Source of the DNA: JACVRN01 sp036403815
Lineage (GTDB): Bacteria > Acidobacteriota > Blastocatellia > Pyrinomonadales > Pyrinomonadaceae
Direction of reading: 5' to 3'
DNA: 64,000 nt
Assembly: GCA_036403815.1 (NCBI GenBank)
Contig: DASWQH010000031.1
Location: 62,001-126,000 of the forward strand
Shown here: positions 35,393 to 44,794 of the stretch, piece by piece
Numbering within the stretch: the first letter of the stretch is position 1
How the letters are laid out: every line of letters begins with the position of its first letter
Notes under the pieces: model-generated
What the model saw: the letters and a program-made list of their open reading frames with translations, nothing else
What the model was told of the DNA's origin: nothing
Databases searched by the model: none
Made by a program: the position numbers and the translations under genes

Positions 35393-36253
35393 ATGATACG
35401 TTTCAGCCCCATCACTCTAGGCCAGCAGCTCAAAGCAATCGAGGTTGAAGATTTTGTACTGACCGAGACAAAGCATCCTCCGTCTCTGGTCATTCCAAGG
35501 CACGCGCACGAGCACGCCAGTCTCTCCTTCGTCCTCAAAGGCTCTTTCGTCGAAACGTTTAATCGTAATGCGGAGGAGTGCGCGCCCTTCAATCTGGTCA
35601 TCAAGCCCGCGGGAGAGATTCATTCGGACAGGTACGGCCAATTGGGCGCACAGTGTTTGATTATCGAAATCAAGCCCGAGGGCTTGGAACATGTTCGCTC
35701 CATCTCAAAGATTCTTGATCACTCCTCGCTGGTTCAAAGCGACTCGACCGCAGCCCTGCTAGCCATGCGCGTTTACAGGGAGTTTCAAGCGATGGACACG
35801 GCTTCTCCGTTAGCCATAGAGGGATTGATTCTTGAAATGCTCGCCGAAGCTTCGCGCCCTGACGCGCGTCATACAAGAGGCGCGCGTCCGCGCTGGCTTC
35901 TACGCGCTGTAGACTTGATACATGAAAATTTCGCCGTGGAAGGATTGATGCTCTCGAAGATAGCTGCGGAAGTCGGCGTGCATCCGTCGCATCTGGCGCG
36001 CACCTTTCGACAATTCTATCGCTCGACCGTTGGCGATTACGTGCGCAGGCTGCGTGTGGAATATGCCGCGCGCGAGCTTGCAGGCTCCAACCGCTCGCTG
36101 GCGGAAATCGCCGCGCTCGCAGGCTTCTACGATCAAAGCCACATGACGACCGCCTTTCGTCTCTACATGAAAACCACACCCGCCGCCTTCCGCGCTGCCT
36201 TCAAATCACGCAAAGCCATTACAAAAAGGCTGCGCTCTTCCAAGACTTCATAG
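35393..36253 (+). CDS. AraC-family transcriptional regulator
   Basis: 286 residues. An N-terminal cupin-like sensing domain (about 20-110, with IPRHAHEHASLSFVLKG) is joined to a C-terminal pair of helix-turn-helix motifs (about 175-275): LSKIAAEVGVHPSHLARTFRQ and LAEIAALAGFYDQSHMTTAFR, with the FYDQSHMTTAFR signature intact. The His pair in the cupin strand might bind metal or a small ligand. It stands alone between the ECF sigma locus and the ADOP permease; either may be a target. Confidence 0.92.
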   Translation: MIRFSPITLGQQLKAIEVEDFVLTETKHPPSLVIPRHAHEHASLSFVLKGSFVETFNRNAEECAPFNLVIKPAGEIHSDRYGQLGAQCLIIEIKPEGLEHVRSISKILDHSSLVQSDSTAALLAMRVYREFQAMDTASPLAIEGLILEMLAEASRPDARHTRGARPRWLLRAVDLIHENFAVEGLMLSKIAAEVGVHPSHLARTFRQFYRSTVGDYVRRLRVEYAARELAGSNRSLAEIAALAGFYDQSHMTTAFRLYMKTTPAAFRAAFKSRKAITKRLRSSKTS

Positions 36254-36289
36254 TGTCGCACCTGTTAAGCCTTCACGTTTCATCGAACG

Positions 36290-36391
36290 AGTCTAGAGAG
36301 TCCAGAGAGTCTTAGAGAGTCTAGAGAGTCAACTAGATTCTTTCTTTTCACTCTCTAGACTCTCCAGACTCTCTGGACTCTCTAGACTCTT
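36290..36391. repeat. one-copy intergenic inverted repeat of AGAGTCTAG-type units
   Basis: The left arm is a tandem of GAGAGTCTA/GAGAGTCCA units and the right arm its complement, meeting around an AT-rich loop. It ends about 20 bases before the permease gene, leaving room for its GAGGT ribosome site. Confidence 0.85.
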
Positions 36392-36410
36392 AAATGAGGT
36401 GTGGAACGTG

Positions 36411-38855
36411 ATGGAGACACTCTGGCGGGATGTTCGCTACAGTTGGCGCGTGCTCACGCGTGTACGCGGGTTCACTACGGCTGCAATCGTCGCGCTGGCT
36501 TTAGGCATCGGCGCGAACACGGCCATCTTCAGCCTCGTCAACGCGGTCTTGCTGCACGAGCTTCCATTCGAACAGCCGTCGCAACTGGTCTGGATTTGGT
36601 CAACACGCACAGACCGCGACAAGGCTTTCTTCTCCGTCCCTGACTTCATCGATTACAGGGAACAGACTCAAACGCTTGAAGAGATGGCCGCCTTCGCCAA
36701 CTGGAACGCGAACCTGACGGACGGTGGCGAGCCTGAAAGGCTTCAGGGAGTGCGCATCACCGCGAACGCTTTCAAGATGCTAGGCGTCGAAGCGGTCGCA
36801 GGCCGCACGATTCTTCCCGACGACGGAAAACCGGGCAGCCCGCGCGTCGTCCTGATAAGTTATGGCTTGTGGCAACGACGCTTCGGAGGCGAGCGCAATC
36901 TGGTAGGCCGCAGCATCGCCCTCAACGGCGATCAGTTCGCCGTCGCAGGCGTACTCCCGCCAGACTTCATCTTTCCCGGCGCTGACGCAGAGATAGCAGT
37001 CCCGCTCATTTTAGAGACAGACCCGCGACGCTCCGAGCGCGACTCGAATTTCCTGAGAGTGTACGCGCGCTTGAAGCCGAACGCGACGCTCGCGCAGGCG
37101 CAAAGCGAAATGGCTCAGATCAACGCACGGCTTCGTGAACAGTACATGGAAGCCAACGCTAAGAAGACCGCGCCCAGAGTCCTGATGCTGCGGGACGAGG
37201 TTGTGGGCGATTATCGCAAGCCGCTCCTGATGCTGCTGGGAGCGGTCGCGCTTGTGCTTCTGATAGCCTGCGCCAACCTTGCCAACATGCTGCTGGCGCG
37301 TGCGAGCGGTCGCGGGCGCGAAGTAGCGATTCGTGTGGCGATAGGCGCAACCCGTCTATCTCTTGTGCGCCAGCTTTTGACAGAGAGCCTGATGATTGCG
37401 CTCGCTGGCGGCGCAGCCGGATTCCTTCTGGCGTGGTGGGGCATTCACCTTCTTCTGAAGCTCAGCCCGGCAGACCTTCCGCGTGCGCGCGAAGTTGTTA
37501 TGGACACTCGCGTGCTCGCCTTCAGCCTCCTGGTCTCTTTGCTTGCAGGGATTATCTTTGGTTTGATGCCCGCCGTATCTGCATCGAAAGTTGATCTTAA
37601 CCGCGAGCTGAAAGGCGGTGGACATGGGACGACGGACGGGGGCAGGCGCAAGCGCACCAGAAGCTTGCTGGTCGTCTCGGAAGTGGCGCTCTCGCTCCTG
37701 CTCTTAATCGGCGCGGGTCTCTTTATCAAAAGCTTCCTGAGATTGCAGCAGGTCAATCCAGGCTTCGACCCGCACAACACTCTGGCCGTGCGGCTCTCTC
37801 TGCCGCCCGCCAGGTATAAGAAGCCGGAAGCGGTTGTCGGCTTCTATGAAAAACTAGCGCCGCGCATTATGAGTCTTCCGGGCGTCGAAGCGGTCGGCGT
37901 GGCAAGCGTGCTGCCGCTCAGCGGCTCGAACGTGCGCGCCGATTTTACGATTGTGGGACGCCCGCCCCTGAAGCCCGAAGAAGTTCCAGCCGCGCAGAAT
38001 CGCTGGGTCAGTCCCGGCTACTTTCAACTGATGCGCGTCCCCATCCTGAAGGGGCGCGAGTTCGACGAGAGGGACACGGCGCGCTCCCTTCCGGTCGTAG
38101 TCATAGACGAAGCCTTAGCGCGTCGCTTCTGGCCTGACGGAAACCCCGTCGGCGAGCATTTGAAGATTGATGACGCCGCGCCCGCTCCGTGGCGCGAGGT
38201 TGAGATAGTAGGCGTCGTGCGTGATGTCAAACACAACACCCTGCTGGATGAGCCTACGCCTACCGTCTACGCGCCCATATATCAGAGTCAGGAAGGCACG
38301 GTCGCATTTTTAGCCAATAACATGAGCCTGGCCGTTCGCACCAGCTCCGACCCGCTGGCGATGGCGACAATCATACGGCGCGAAGTGCGCGAGGTGGACG
38401 GGGATGTAGCAACCTCGAACGTGCGCTCGATGGAGCAGTTCATGGCGATGACAATCGCCTCGCGCCGCTTCAATCTGATGCTCGTCACGCTCTTCGCAGG
38501 CGTCGCTCTACTGCTTGCGGCCACGGGCATCTACGCCGTGGTCTCTTACACGGTCGCGCAGCGCACGAAAGAGATAGGCATACGCATGGCCTTGGGTGCG
38601 CGCACACCCGATGTTGTTCGGATGATTCTAGGCCACGGATTAAAGCTCACGCTTTTAGGCGTTGCCGTCGGATTGGCCGGAGCTTTCATCCTGACGCGCG
38701 TCATCGCAAATCTACTTTTCGACGTAACTGCGACCGACCCTGCGACTTTCATTCTAATGCCGCTCATCCTGCTGGTGGTCGCGCTTCTGGCCTGCTTCGT
38801 CCCTGCGCGCCGTGCGACTAGAGTTGACCCGCTCGTAGCGTTGCGAATGGAATAG
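36411..38855 (+). CDS. MacB/FtsX-type ABC permease, ADOP family
   Basis: 814 residues from the ATG at 36411 (METLWRDVRYSWRVL). The protein is a duplication of the MacB_PCD-FtsX unit: a membrane helix near residue 25 (GIGANTAIFSLVNAVLL), a periplasmic domain, three helices ending near 440, then a second helix-periplasmic-three-helix half ending ARRATRVDPLVALRME. This two-unit form without its own ATPase is the 'acidobacterial duplicated orphan permease' type. The partner ATPase is not adjacent. Likely exports or extracts lipids, peptides or macrolide-like compounds; the substrate is unknown. Confidence 0.9.
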   Translation: METLWRDVRYSWRVLTRVRGFTTAAIVALALGIGANTAIFSLVNAVLLHELPFEQPSQLVWIWSTRTDRDKAFFSVPDFIDYREQTQTLEEMAAFANWNANLTDGGEPERLQGVRITANAFKMLGVEAVAGRTILPDDGKPGSPRVVLISYGLWQRRFGGERNLVGRSIALNGDQFAVAGVLPPDFIFPGADAEIAVPLILETDPRRSERDSNFLRVYARLKPNATLAQAQSEMAQINARLREQYMEANAKKTAPRVLMLRDEVVGDYRKPLLMLLGAVALVLLIACANLANMLLARASGRGREVAIRVAIGATRLSLVRQLLTESLMIALAGGAAGFLLAWWGIHLLLKLSPADLPRAREVVMDTRVLAFSLLVSLLAGIIFGLMPAVSASKVDLNRELKGGGHGTTDGGRRKRTRSLLVVSEVALSLLLLIGAGLFIKSFLRLQQVNPGFDPHNTLAVRLSLPPARYKKPEAVVGFYEKLAPRIMSLPGVEAVGVASVLPLSGSNVRADFTIVGRPPLKPEEVPAAQNRWVSPGYFQLMRVPILKGREFDERDTARSLPVVVIDEALARRFWPDGNPVGEHLKIDDAAPAPWREVEIVGVVRDVKHNTLLDEPTPTVYAPIYQSQEGTVAFLANNMSLAVRTSSDPLAMATIIRREVREVDGDVATSNVRSMEQFMAMTIASRRFNLMLVTLFAGVALLLAATGIYAVVSYTVAQRTKEIGIRMALGARTPDVVRMILGHGLKLTLLGVAVGLAGAFILTRVIANLLFDVTATDPATFILMPLILLVVALLACFVPARRATRVDPLVALRME

Positions 38856-38908
38856 AGAGAGTAGCTAAGACTCATCGCCGCAGACCGGAGAGAGCGCGGA
38901 GGCGTCCA

Positions 38909-38985
38909 GGTCAGTACCGCCTGCGGTAGCGGGCGGGTCTCAAGCGTCGCTAAGAACTCGCCCAGCTTAAACAGGCGGTACTGAC
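38909..38985. repeat. family B palindrome, copy 4 (right arm degenerate)
   Basis: The left arm is canonical; the right arm reads AACTCGCCCAGCTTAAACAGG before GCGGTACTGAC, so one stem is partly lost. It is flanked by further complementary segments, CGCCGCAGACCGGAGAGAGCGC to the left and GCGCTCTCTGTATCTGCGGCG to the right, as in copies 5 and 6. Confidence 0.85.
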
Positions 38986-39145
38986 ATGTGCGCTCTCTGT
39001 ATCTGCGGCGGTGAATTACAACCCACACGGCACTCGACTCCGTATTGACCTGTTACCAACTGCGGCGAAAGATTATGAAAATCTGAGGCAGAAGGGTTAC
39101 TATATGTCGCTCGTCCGTTAAGACCCGTTAACCCTTGTTGCCTGC

Positions 39146-40450
39146 ATGAATAAAAGACCTCTTCGCTTAAAGACAATCGCGCTCGCCTTCATTAGCATCC
39201 TTTTCATCTCTCTTCTTTTCACCGCCTGCGGGCAGAATCGTGGAGACGGAAAGCAACTGACGCTCGCGGTCAACGCGGGCGTAGAAGGCGACGCGCTCAA
39301 GCAGGCGGCGCGTGATTACGAAGCGCAGACCGGCGTGCATATCAACATCGTAGAGTTTCCTTACAGCAATCTTTTCGACAAAGAGCTGGTTGACCTGACT
39401 TCTAAAACGGGCGCGTATGATCTGATTATGCTGGACGACCCGTGGTTTCCGCGCTTTGCCTCGGAAGAATTCCTGACGGATTTAACGCCGCTCTATAAGA
39501 AAAGAAATCTGGCCGGGCCGGACGAGGATTTCGTAAAGACCTCGCTGGCGCTCTGCCGTCATCCGTACTCTACCGGTACGCTCTACGCTCTGCCTTACCT
39601 TGGCAACTCGCAGCTCTTCTTCTACCGCAAAGACCTCTTTGAAAAGCACGGCTTGAAGGAGCCTGCGACGTGGGACGAAGTGCTTCAGTCGGCGCGCACC
39701 ATCGGGGAGCGCGAGATGACGGGCGCACCCGGAGGCGGTCGCCTCTACGGCTATGTGATGCGCGCGGCGCAGGGGAACGCGGCGGTGGCCGACTTCATGC
39801 CTATCTTCTGGGCTTTCGGCGCGGAGATGTTCGACGCGCAGGGTCGCCCGACGGTCAATAGCAGCGAAGGCATCAATGCGCTCAAATTCATGCTTGAGCT
39901 TGGAAAGAGCGCGCCGCCCGGATATTCGAGCTTCAATGCCGACGAAGTTTCAGCGCATCTATTGCAGGGCACAGCCGCCATGAGCATCAACTGGCCTGCG
40001 TGGATTTCAGCCTTCAATGATCCGTCGAAGTCCAAGGTCATAGGCAAGATGGCATTCACGACCATGCCGGGTGCGCTCAAAGCCGGGCAGGCTGAAATCG
40101 GCAACTGGCTCATCAGTATTCCGCGCGATGCCAGGAACGCAGAAGCAGCCTTCGATTTTCTGGTGTGGGCTACGAGCGCAGAGCAGCTCAAGCGCTCTGC
40201 GCTTCGCGGTAATCCGCCGACGCGTCGCTCTGTCTTCACGGATGCGGAATTGGTCACAAAGTTCCCGACCTATCCTGTGCAACTGCGCTCGCTTGAGACT
40301 TCACGCCCGCGACCGCGCACGCCGCGCTGGAACGAGATTGAAAACGCCTTCGGTATCTTTCTCTCCAAAGCCAACAGCGGCGAGCTATCGCCCGAAGATG
40401 CCATGAATCAAGCCAACACAGAGATTGCCAAGATCATCGACCGCAAGTAA
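39146..40450 (+). CDS. ABC transporter sugar-binding lipoprotein (family 1 extracellular solute-binding)
   Basis: 434 residues. A lipoprotein signal peptide ends in LLFTACG with the lipidated Cys at 28. The mature part has the solute-binding fold of MalE/UgpB relatives: QAARDYEAQTGVHINIVEF, YDLIMLDDPWFPRF, ALPYLGNSQLFFYRKDLF and AAFDFLVWATS. It captures a sugar or related polyol outside the membrane and delivers it to the two permeases that follow. The permease gene starts 31 bp downstream. Confidence 0.93.
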   Translation: MNKRPLRLKTIALAFISILFISLLFTACGQNRGDGKQLTLAVNAGVEGDALKQAARDYEAQTGVHINIVEFPYSNLFDKELVDLTSKTGAYDLIMLDDPWFPRFASEEFLTDLTPLYKKRNLAGPDEDFVKTSLALCRHPYSTGTLYALPYLGNSQLFFYRKDLFEKHGLKEPATWDEVLQSARTIGEREMTGAPGGGRLYGYVMRAAQGNAAVADFMPIFWAFGAEMFDAQGRPTVNSSEGINALKFMLELGKSAPPGYSSFNADEVSAHLLQGTAAMSINWPAWISAFNDPSKSKVIGKMAFTTMPGALKAGQAEIGNWLISIPRDARNAEAAFDFLVWATSAEQLKRSALRGNPPTRRSVFTDAELVTKFPTYPVQLRSLETSRPRPRTPRWNEIENAFGIFLSKANSGELSPEDAMNQANTEIAKIIDRK

Positions 40451-40481
40451 GGTTTGAATTTTAAGTCCGAGCAGAGCGAAG

Positions 40482-41390
40482 ATGCTCTTCAACGTGCAGA
40501 GGCTTCAAGACAAACATTCCTTCTCTTTTGTAAGCGAGCGCACGCTCCCTTTCCTTTTGCTTGCGCCTACCCTTCTGGTGCTCCTGGCGCTCTCAATCTA
40601 CCCGCTCGTCTATGCTGTCAGAGTAAGTTTGCAAACCGGCACAGGCGCTCGCGCCATCTGGTCGCTGGAAAATTTCGAGCGTCTTTTCTCGGACGGCTTT
40701 TTCCTGAGCGCGCTCCTGCACACGCTCTGTTACGCCGCCATTGCTTTGACCTGCGAGTTCCTGCTGGGCTTAGCCCTTGCCGTCCTGTTGAATCAGGAGA
40801 TGCGTGGGCGCAACATCTTTCGCGCGGCGCTGCTGGTGCCGATGATGCTGCCGCCCGTGGTGGTGGGCGTCGTCTGGCGGCTCGCTCTTAATCCGAACTT
40901 CGGCGCAATCAACGGGACGCTGAAGAGTTTCGGCATCAACACCGAAAGCCTGACGTGGACGGCCAGCCCGCGCCTGGCGTTTCTCTCTGTCATCGCGGTT
41001 GATGTCTGGCAGTGGACGCCGTTCGTCTTTCTAATATTGCTCGCGGGCTTACAGGCCATCCCGCAGGAGCCGTATGAAGCGGCGCGTATAGATGGCTCAA
41101 GCGCATGGCAGACGTTCCAGCACATCACGCTGCCGCTTCTCAAACCCGCTATCCTGATTGTGCTTCTCTTAAGGACTATGGATTTGCTGCGCGTCTTCGA
41201 TCAAATCTTTATCCTGACCGAAGGCGGCCCCGGTTTCGCAACCGAGACTATCAGTCTATACATTTATCGCTCGGCCTTTCGCTTCGGCAATTTCGGCTAC
41301 GCAGCGGCCATGTCTTTCGTGCTTCTAGTTGTGACGAACTCCATCAGCCTCGTTTACATTCGCCTGCTACAGAAACGGGAGACGGCATAG
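40482..41390 (+). CDS. ABC transporter permease, MalF/UgpA type
   Basis: 302 residues with six membrane helices. The conserved EAA loop that docks on the ATPase is EPYEAARIDGSSAWQTFQHITLPLLKP near residues 195-221. Together with the second permease it forms the translocation path. It sits between the binding protein and a 257-bp gap that contains a family D element and half a family A element. Confidence 0.94.
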   Translation: MLFNVQRLQDKHSFSFVSERTLPFLLLAPTLLVLLALSIYPLVYAVRVSLQTGTGARAIWSLENFERLFSDGFFLSALLHTLCYAAIALTCEFLLGLALAVLLNQEMRGRNIFRAALLVPMMLPPVVVGVVWRLALNPNFGAINGTLKSFGINTESLTWTASPRLAFLSVIAVDVWQWTPFVFLILLAGLQAIPQEPYEAARIDGSSAWQTFQHITLPLLKPAILIVLLLRTMDLLRVFDQIFILTEGGPGFATETISLYIYRSAFRFGNFGYAAAMSFVLLVVTNSISLVYIRLLQKRETA

Positions 41391-41413
41391 TTAGCCGATT
41401 GCGCAAATTTTTA

Positions 41414-41615
41414 AGTCCCGTAAGGGACGACTGAAAATAGCGAGAGCGATTTATCGCTGGGAAATCGCTGAGATAAAAGAGAGAAGTCCCGTAGGGACGA
41501 CTGAAATTTCTCTCTTACATTTACTCAGTCGTCCTTACGGGACTCAGTAATATTTACTGCAATATGTTCCCAGCCATAAATGGCTGGGCTATTTTCAGCC
41601 GCTCCTAACGGAGCT
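41414..41615. repeat. family D composite inverted repeat, copy 3
   Basis: The left small hairpin is degenerate (GAGAGCGATTTATCGCTGGG), the right is CAGCCATAAATGGCTG, and the right outer unit has drifted to GCTCCTAACGGAGC, still self-complementary. It splits the two permease genes of one transporter. Confidence 0.88.
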
Positions 41616-41646
41616 ATTAAATTACGCGTTAGCTTAGTTGCTCTAA

Positions 41647-42504
41647 ATGAGAAAATATTCCGGCACCCGGCACCTGACACCCGGCACCCTGCTTTTCAGA
41701 TACGCGCTCTGCACGGCGGCGGTCTTGGCTGCGCTTGCGCCTGTGTACTGGATGTTGACAATCTCGCTCAAAACGGAGATTGACCAGTTCAGTGTGCCGC
41801 CGCGCTGGTTGCTGTTTAGCCCGACGCTCGCGCATTACCGCGACGCATTCACAACTCGCTCCTTCGGCCAGTATCTTTTGACGAGTGCGGTCGTCTCTTT
41901 ACTTGCGACCCTTTGCGCGATGGTGCTGGGCACGCTCTCGGCTTACGCTCTGTCGCAGTTTCGTTTGCCTCGTCGTCTGGACAAGCATCTTTCGCTGTGG
42001 ATACTTTCGACGCGCATGTTCCCGCCGATTGTCACGGTCGTTCCTCTCTTTCTGATGATGCGCGACGTGAGGCTGCTGGACACGCGCACCTCTCTCATCA
42101 TCGTTTACACTGCCTTCAATCTTCCGTTCGTCGTCTGGATGATGCGAGGCTTTTTCAGCGAGATACCGCGCGAGCTGGAAGAGGCTGCGCGCGTTGACGG
42201 CGATTCGCGCCTGGGGGCACTGTGGCGCGTAGTGTTGCCGCTGGTTGCGCCGGGATTGGCCGCGACAGCCGTCTTTTGCTTAATCATCTCGTGGAACGAG
42301 TTTCTCTTTGCGCTCGTCCTGACGCAAACGGACGCGGCCATGACGCTCCCGGTAGGCATCGCCGGACGCGTTACGCAGTACGAGATTAAATGGGGCGTGA
42401 TGAGCGCCGCCGCGACCGTCGCCATGATGCCCATTCTCGTCTTCGCCCTGGCCGTCCAACGCTATCTGGTGCGCGGCCTCTCTCTAGGCGCGGTGAAAGG
42501 GTAG
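41647..42504 (+). CDS. ABC transporter permease, MalG/UgpE type, with repeat-derived N-terminus
   Basis: 285 residues, six membrane helices, and the EAA loop IPRELEEAARVDGDSRLGALWRVVLPL near residues 177-203. The only usable start is the ATG at 41647, with no Shine-Dalgarno. Codons 5-14 (YSGTRHLTPG) lie inside a family A repeat arm, so the cytoplasmic N-terminus is translated from the element. The first helix begins right after it. Partner of the preceding permease. Confidence 0.9.
   Translation: MRKYSGTRHLTPGTLLFRYALCTAAVLAALAPVYWMLTISLKTEIDQFSVPPRWLLFSPTLAHYRDAFTTRSFGQYLLTSAVVSLLATLCAMVLGTLSAYALSQFRLPRRLDKHLSLWILSTRMFPPIVTVVPLFLMMRDVRLLDTRTSLIIVYTAFNLPFVVWMMRGFFSEIPRELEEAARVDGDSRLGALWRVVLPLVAPGLAATAVFCLIISWNEFLFALVLTQTDAAMTLPVGIAGRVTQYEIKWGVMSAAATVAMMPILVFALAVQRYLVRGLSLGAVKG
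41660..41689. repeat. family A half element inside a coding region
   Basis: CCGGCACCCGGCACCTGACA followed by CCCGGCACCC: one arm only, in frame within the first codons of the second permease. No complementary arm lies within the preceding 100 bases. Confidence 0.88.
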
Positions 42505-42510
42505 GAAACA

Positions 42511-42598
42511 GGTATCGGGTGTCAGGTGCCGGGTGCCGGTCAGAAGAAAGACAACTGGATTTTCTTTTACCGGCACCCGGCACCTGACACCCGATACC
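42511..42598. repeat. family A inverted repeat, copy 2
   Basis: Left arm 42511-42540 and right arm 42569-42598, complementary along the full 30 bp including the private outer bases GGTATCGGG/CCCGATACC. The right arm ends 7 bases before the ATG of the ATPase gene. Confidence 0.92.
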
Positions 42599-42605
42599 CG
42601 CTCTT

Positions 42606-43679
42606 ATGGATGTAAGGTTCGTCAACGTGACAAAAACGTTCGGCTCGTCTGCGGTGGTGGACGAGTTGACGCTTGCCGTCCGCGACGGCGAGTTCGTGGT
42701 GTTGCTGGGGCCTTCGGGCTGCGGCAAGACTACCAGTCTGCGTATGCTTGCGGGACTGGAAGAGGTGACAGCCGGTGATATCTTTATAGGGCGGGAGCGC
42801 GTCAACGACATCCCTGTGCAGAAGCGAGACGTGGCGATGGTCTTTCAATCTTACGCGCTCTACCCGCACATGACTGTACGGGAAAACATCAGTTACCCTT
42901 TGCGCGTGCGCTCGCTGCCGCGCGAGACGATGAAGCAAAGAGTCGAGCGCGTGGCCGGGACGCTTGAGATTACGTCTTTGCTTGAGCGCAGACCCAGAGA
43001 GCTTTCGGGCGGAGAGCGCCAGCGTGTAGCCCTTGCGCGTGCTATGGTGCGTGAGCCAAGAGTTTATTTGATGGACGAGCCGCTCTCTAATCTTGATGCA
43101 CGCTTGCGTGTGCAGATGCGCGGCGAATTGAAACGCTTGCAGCATGAGCTGGGAACGACCACCGTGTACGTCACACATGATCAGGCAGAGGCCATGACCC
43201 TGGCGCATAGAGTCGCGGTCATGCGCGCAGGGCGCTTGCAGCAGTTCGACACGCCGCTCAACATCTACAATCTTCCGGCCAATCGTTTCGTCGCAGAGTT
43301 CGTCGGAAACCCCGGCATGAATTTTATAGAGGGAAGCGTGGACGCAGGAGCGCGCGTCTTTAACAGCGGCGAGCTTACCCTGACGCTTTCCGATTCTCAT
43401 CTGGGCAGGTTGGAAAATAATGCGCGCGTGACGCTCGGCATTCGACCCGAAAACATAGAACTTTCAACCGCAGAGCGCGAGGACGGGCTGCAAGCCTCCG
43501 TCTACGTGACCGAATTGATGGGCAACGAGACGTTCGTCTTTCTGCGACTTGGGACGCTGAAGCTCATCGTGCGCGCTCCTGCGGACTTTCGCGCCGAGCC
43601 GGAAACACCCGTCTGGATGAGATTCGATATGAGCAAGCTGGATTTCTTCGACGCCGATTCCGGCGAAGCATTAAGATGA
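42606..43679 (+). CDS. ABC transporter ATPase, UgpC/MsmK-like
   Basis: 357 residues. Walker A GPSGCGKTTS (residues 37-46), the Q-loop FQSYALYPHMT, signature LSGGERQRVALARAM near 135, Walker B YLMDEPLSNLDA and switch His in YVTHDQAEAM. The C-terminal OB/TOBE regulatory domain (about 240-357) contains the MalK-type motif FRAEPETPVWMRFD. It energises the importer above. The ATG has no Shine-Dalgarno and directly follows a family A repeat. Confidence 0.95.
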   Translation: MDVRFVNVTKTFGSSAVVDELTLAVRDGEFVVLLGPSGCGKTTSLRMLAGLEEVTAGDIFIGRERVNDIPVQKRDVAMVFQSYALYPHMTVRENISYPLRVRSLPRETMKQRVERVAGTLEITSLLERRPRELSGGERQRVALARAMVREPRVYLMDEPLSNLDARLRVQMRGELKRLQHELGTTTVYVTHDQAEAMTLAHRVAVMRAGRLQQFDTPLNIYNLPANRFVAEFVGNPGMNFIEGSVDAGARVFNSGELTLTLSDSHLGRLENNARVTLGIRPENIELSTAEREDGLQASVYVTELMGNETFVFLRLGTLKLIVRAPADFRAEPETPVWMRFDMSKLDFFDADSGEALR

Positions 43680-43720
43680 GAAAGGATTTATGTTAACGGG
43701 GGCGACTTGAAACAGATAAA

Positions 43721-43875
43721 GCTCCGTAGGAGCCGGATGTTTATAGCTCATCGGGGCAATCAAGTATCAAGCTCCATAGGAGCTTTATGTAATAGAGGCC
43801 ATACATGTAGCACCTCGCGGAGCTTGAGATCAATTTATTTCATATCCGCCTATAAACATCCGGCTCCTACGGAGC
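43721..43875. repeat. family E composite inverted repeat, copy 2
   Basis: Outer arms GCTCCGTAGGAGCCGGATG + TTTATAG and the complement ending CGGCTCCTACGGAGC; the inner part is CAAGCTCCATAGGAGC...CACCTCGCGGAGCTTGAG. It lies between the transporter ATPase and the catabolic genes. Confidence 0.9.
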
Positions 43876-43962
43876 CAGAGCATTGACGATATTCTTATCT
43901 AACAGAGGTTGTGTTAAGAGTTAACCCGCCACTTTTCTTATCAATTAGTAGGGAGACACTGT

Positions 43963-44784
43963 ATGAAGCTGGCGCTAAATGGCGCGACGACGATGAAGGC
44001 CGATCTTGAGACGGATATTCGCGCCGCAGAGCGTGCAGGGTTTGATTATCTTGAGATATGGGCGGCAAAGCTCAGAAGGTTTCTTGAAAAAGGCACGACC
44101 GCGCAGCTCAAAGAGCTTTTCGACCGGCACGAATTGAAGCCCTACAGCATCAATTCTATAGAGCACATCACATTCAGAGACGCTGAGGCGCACGAGAAGA
44201 TTTTAAGCGAGTGCGAGGAGTTGTGTCGCATCGCGCACGAGATTGATTGTCCTTACATAGTCGTCGTGCCCGGCCTGTTGCCGGAAGGTAAAAGTCGAAG
44301 CGATGTGATTGAAGAATCCGTTCAGGTTCTAAATGAATTGAGCACCATCGCCGAGCGGCACAATATTTCGCTGGCGTTTGAGTTCTTAGGCCAGCCGCGT
44401 TGCAGCGTACAGACGCTTGAGCTGGCCTATGAAATCGTTAGAGAGACGGGGCGTACAAATGTTGGCCTTGTGATTGACAGCTTCCATTTTTACGCGGGCG
44501 GCTCAAGCCTTGAAGCAATCGAAGCGCTCGATGCGGAAAGGCTCTTTATCTTTCACATCAACGATGCGGAGAATAGGCCGCGCGAGGAGTTGCAGGATAG
44601 CCACAGGCTCTTGCCCGGACTGGGCATCCTACCGCTCAAAGAGATGCTGGCTGCGCTCCGTCATATAGGTTATGACCGGGTGACGAGTGTGGAGATTTTT
44701 CGTCCCGAATACTGGGAGCGCGATCCGTTTGAGCTGGCGCGCGATGCTTATCTGGCCGCCTCAAGTGTGATTCATAATTCATAG
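43963..44784 (+). CDS. sugar phosphate isomerase/epimerase (IolE/IolI-like TIM barrel)
   Basis: 273 residues, AP endonuclease 2-type TIM barrel. Candidate metal ligands are in LAFEFLGQP, GLVIDSFHFY, IFHINDAE and SVEIFRPEYW, the four positions used in inosose isomerase/dehydratase relatives. GGGAG lies upstream of the ATG. It is downstream of a sugar-type ABC importer and 10 bp before a Gfo/Idh/MocA dehydrogenase. That set is typical of cyclitol or unusual-sugar catabolism, with the exact substrate unknown. Confidence 0.88.
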   Translation: MKLALNGATTMKADLETDIRAAERAGFDYLEIWAAKLRRFLEKGTTAQLKELFDRHELKPYSINSIEHITFRDAEAHEKILSECEELCRIAHEIDCPYIVVVPGLLPEGKSRSDVIEESVQVLNELSTIAERHNISLAFEFLGQPRCSVQTLELAYEIVRETGRTNVGLVIDSFHFYAGGSSLEAIEALDAERLFIFHINDAENRPREELQDSHRLLPGLGILPLKEMLAALRHIGYDRVTSVEIFRPEYWERDPFELARDAYLAASSVIHNS

Positions 44785-44794
44785 AACGAATACG

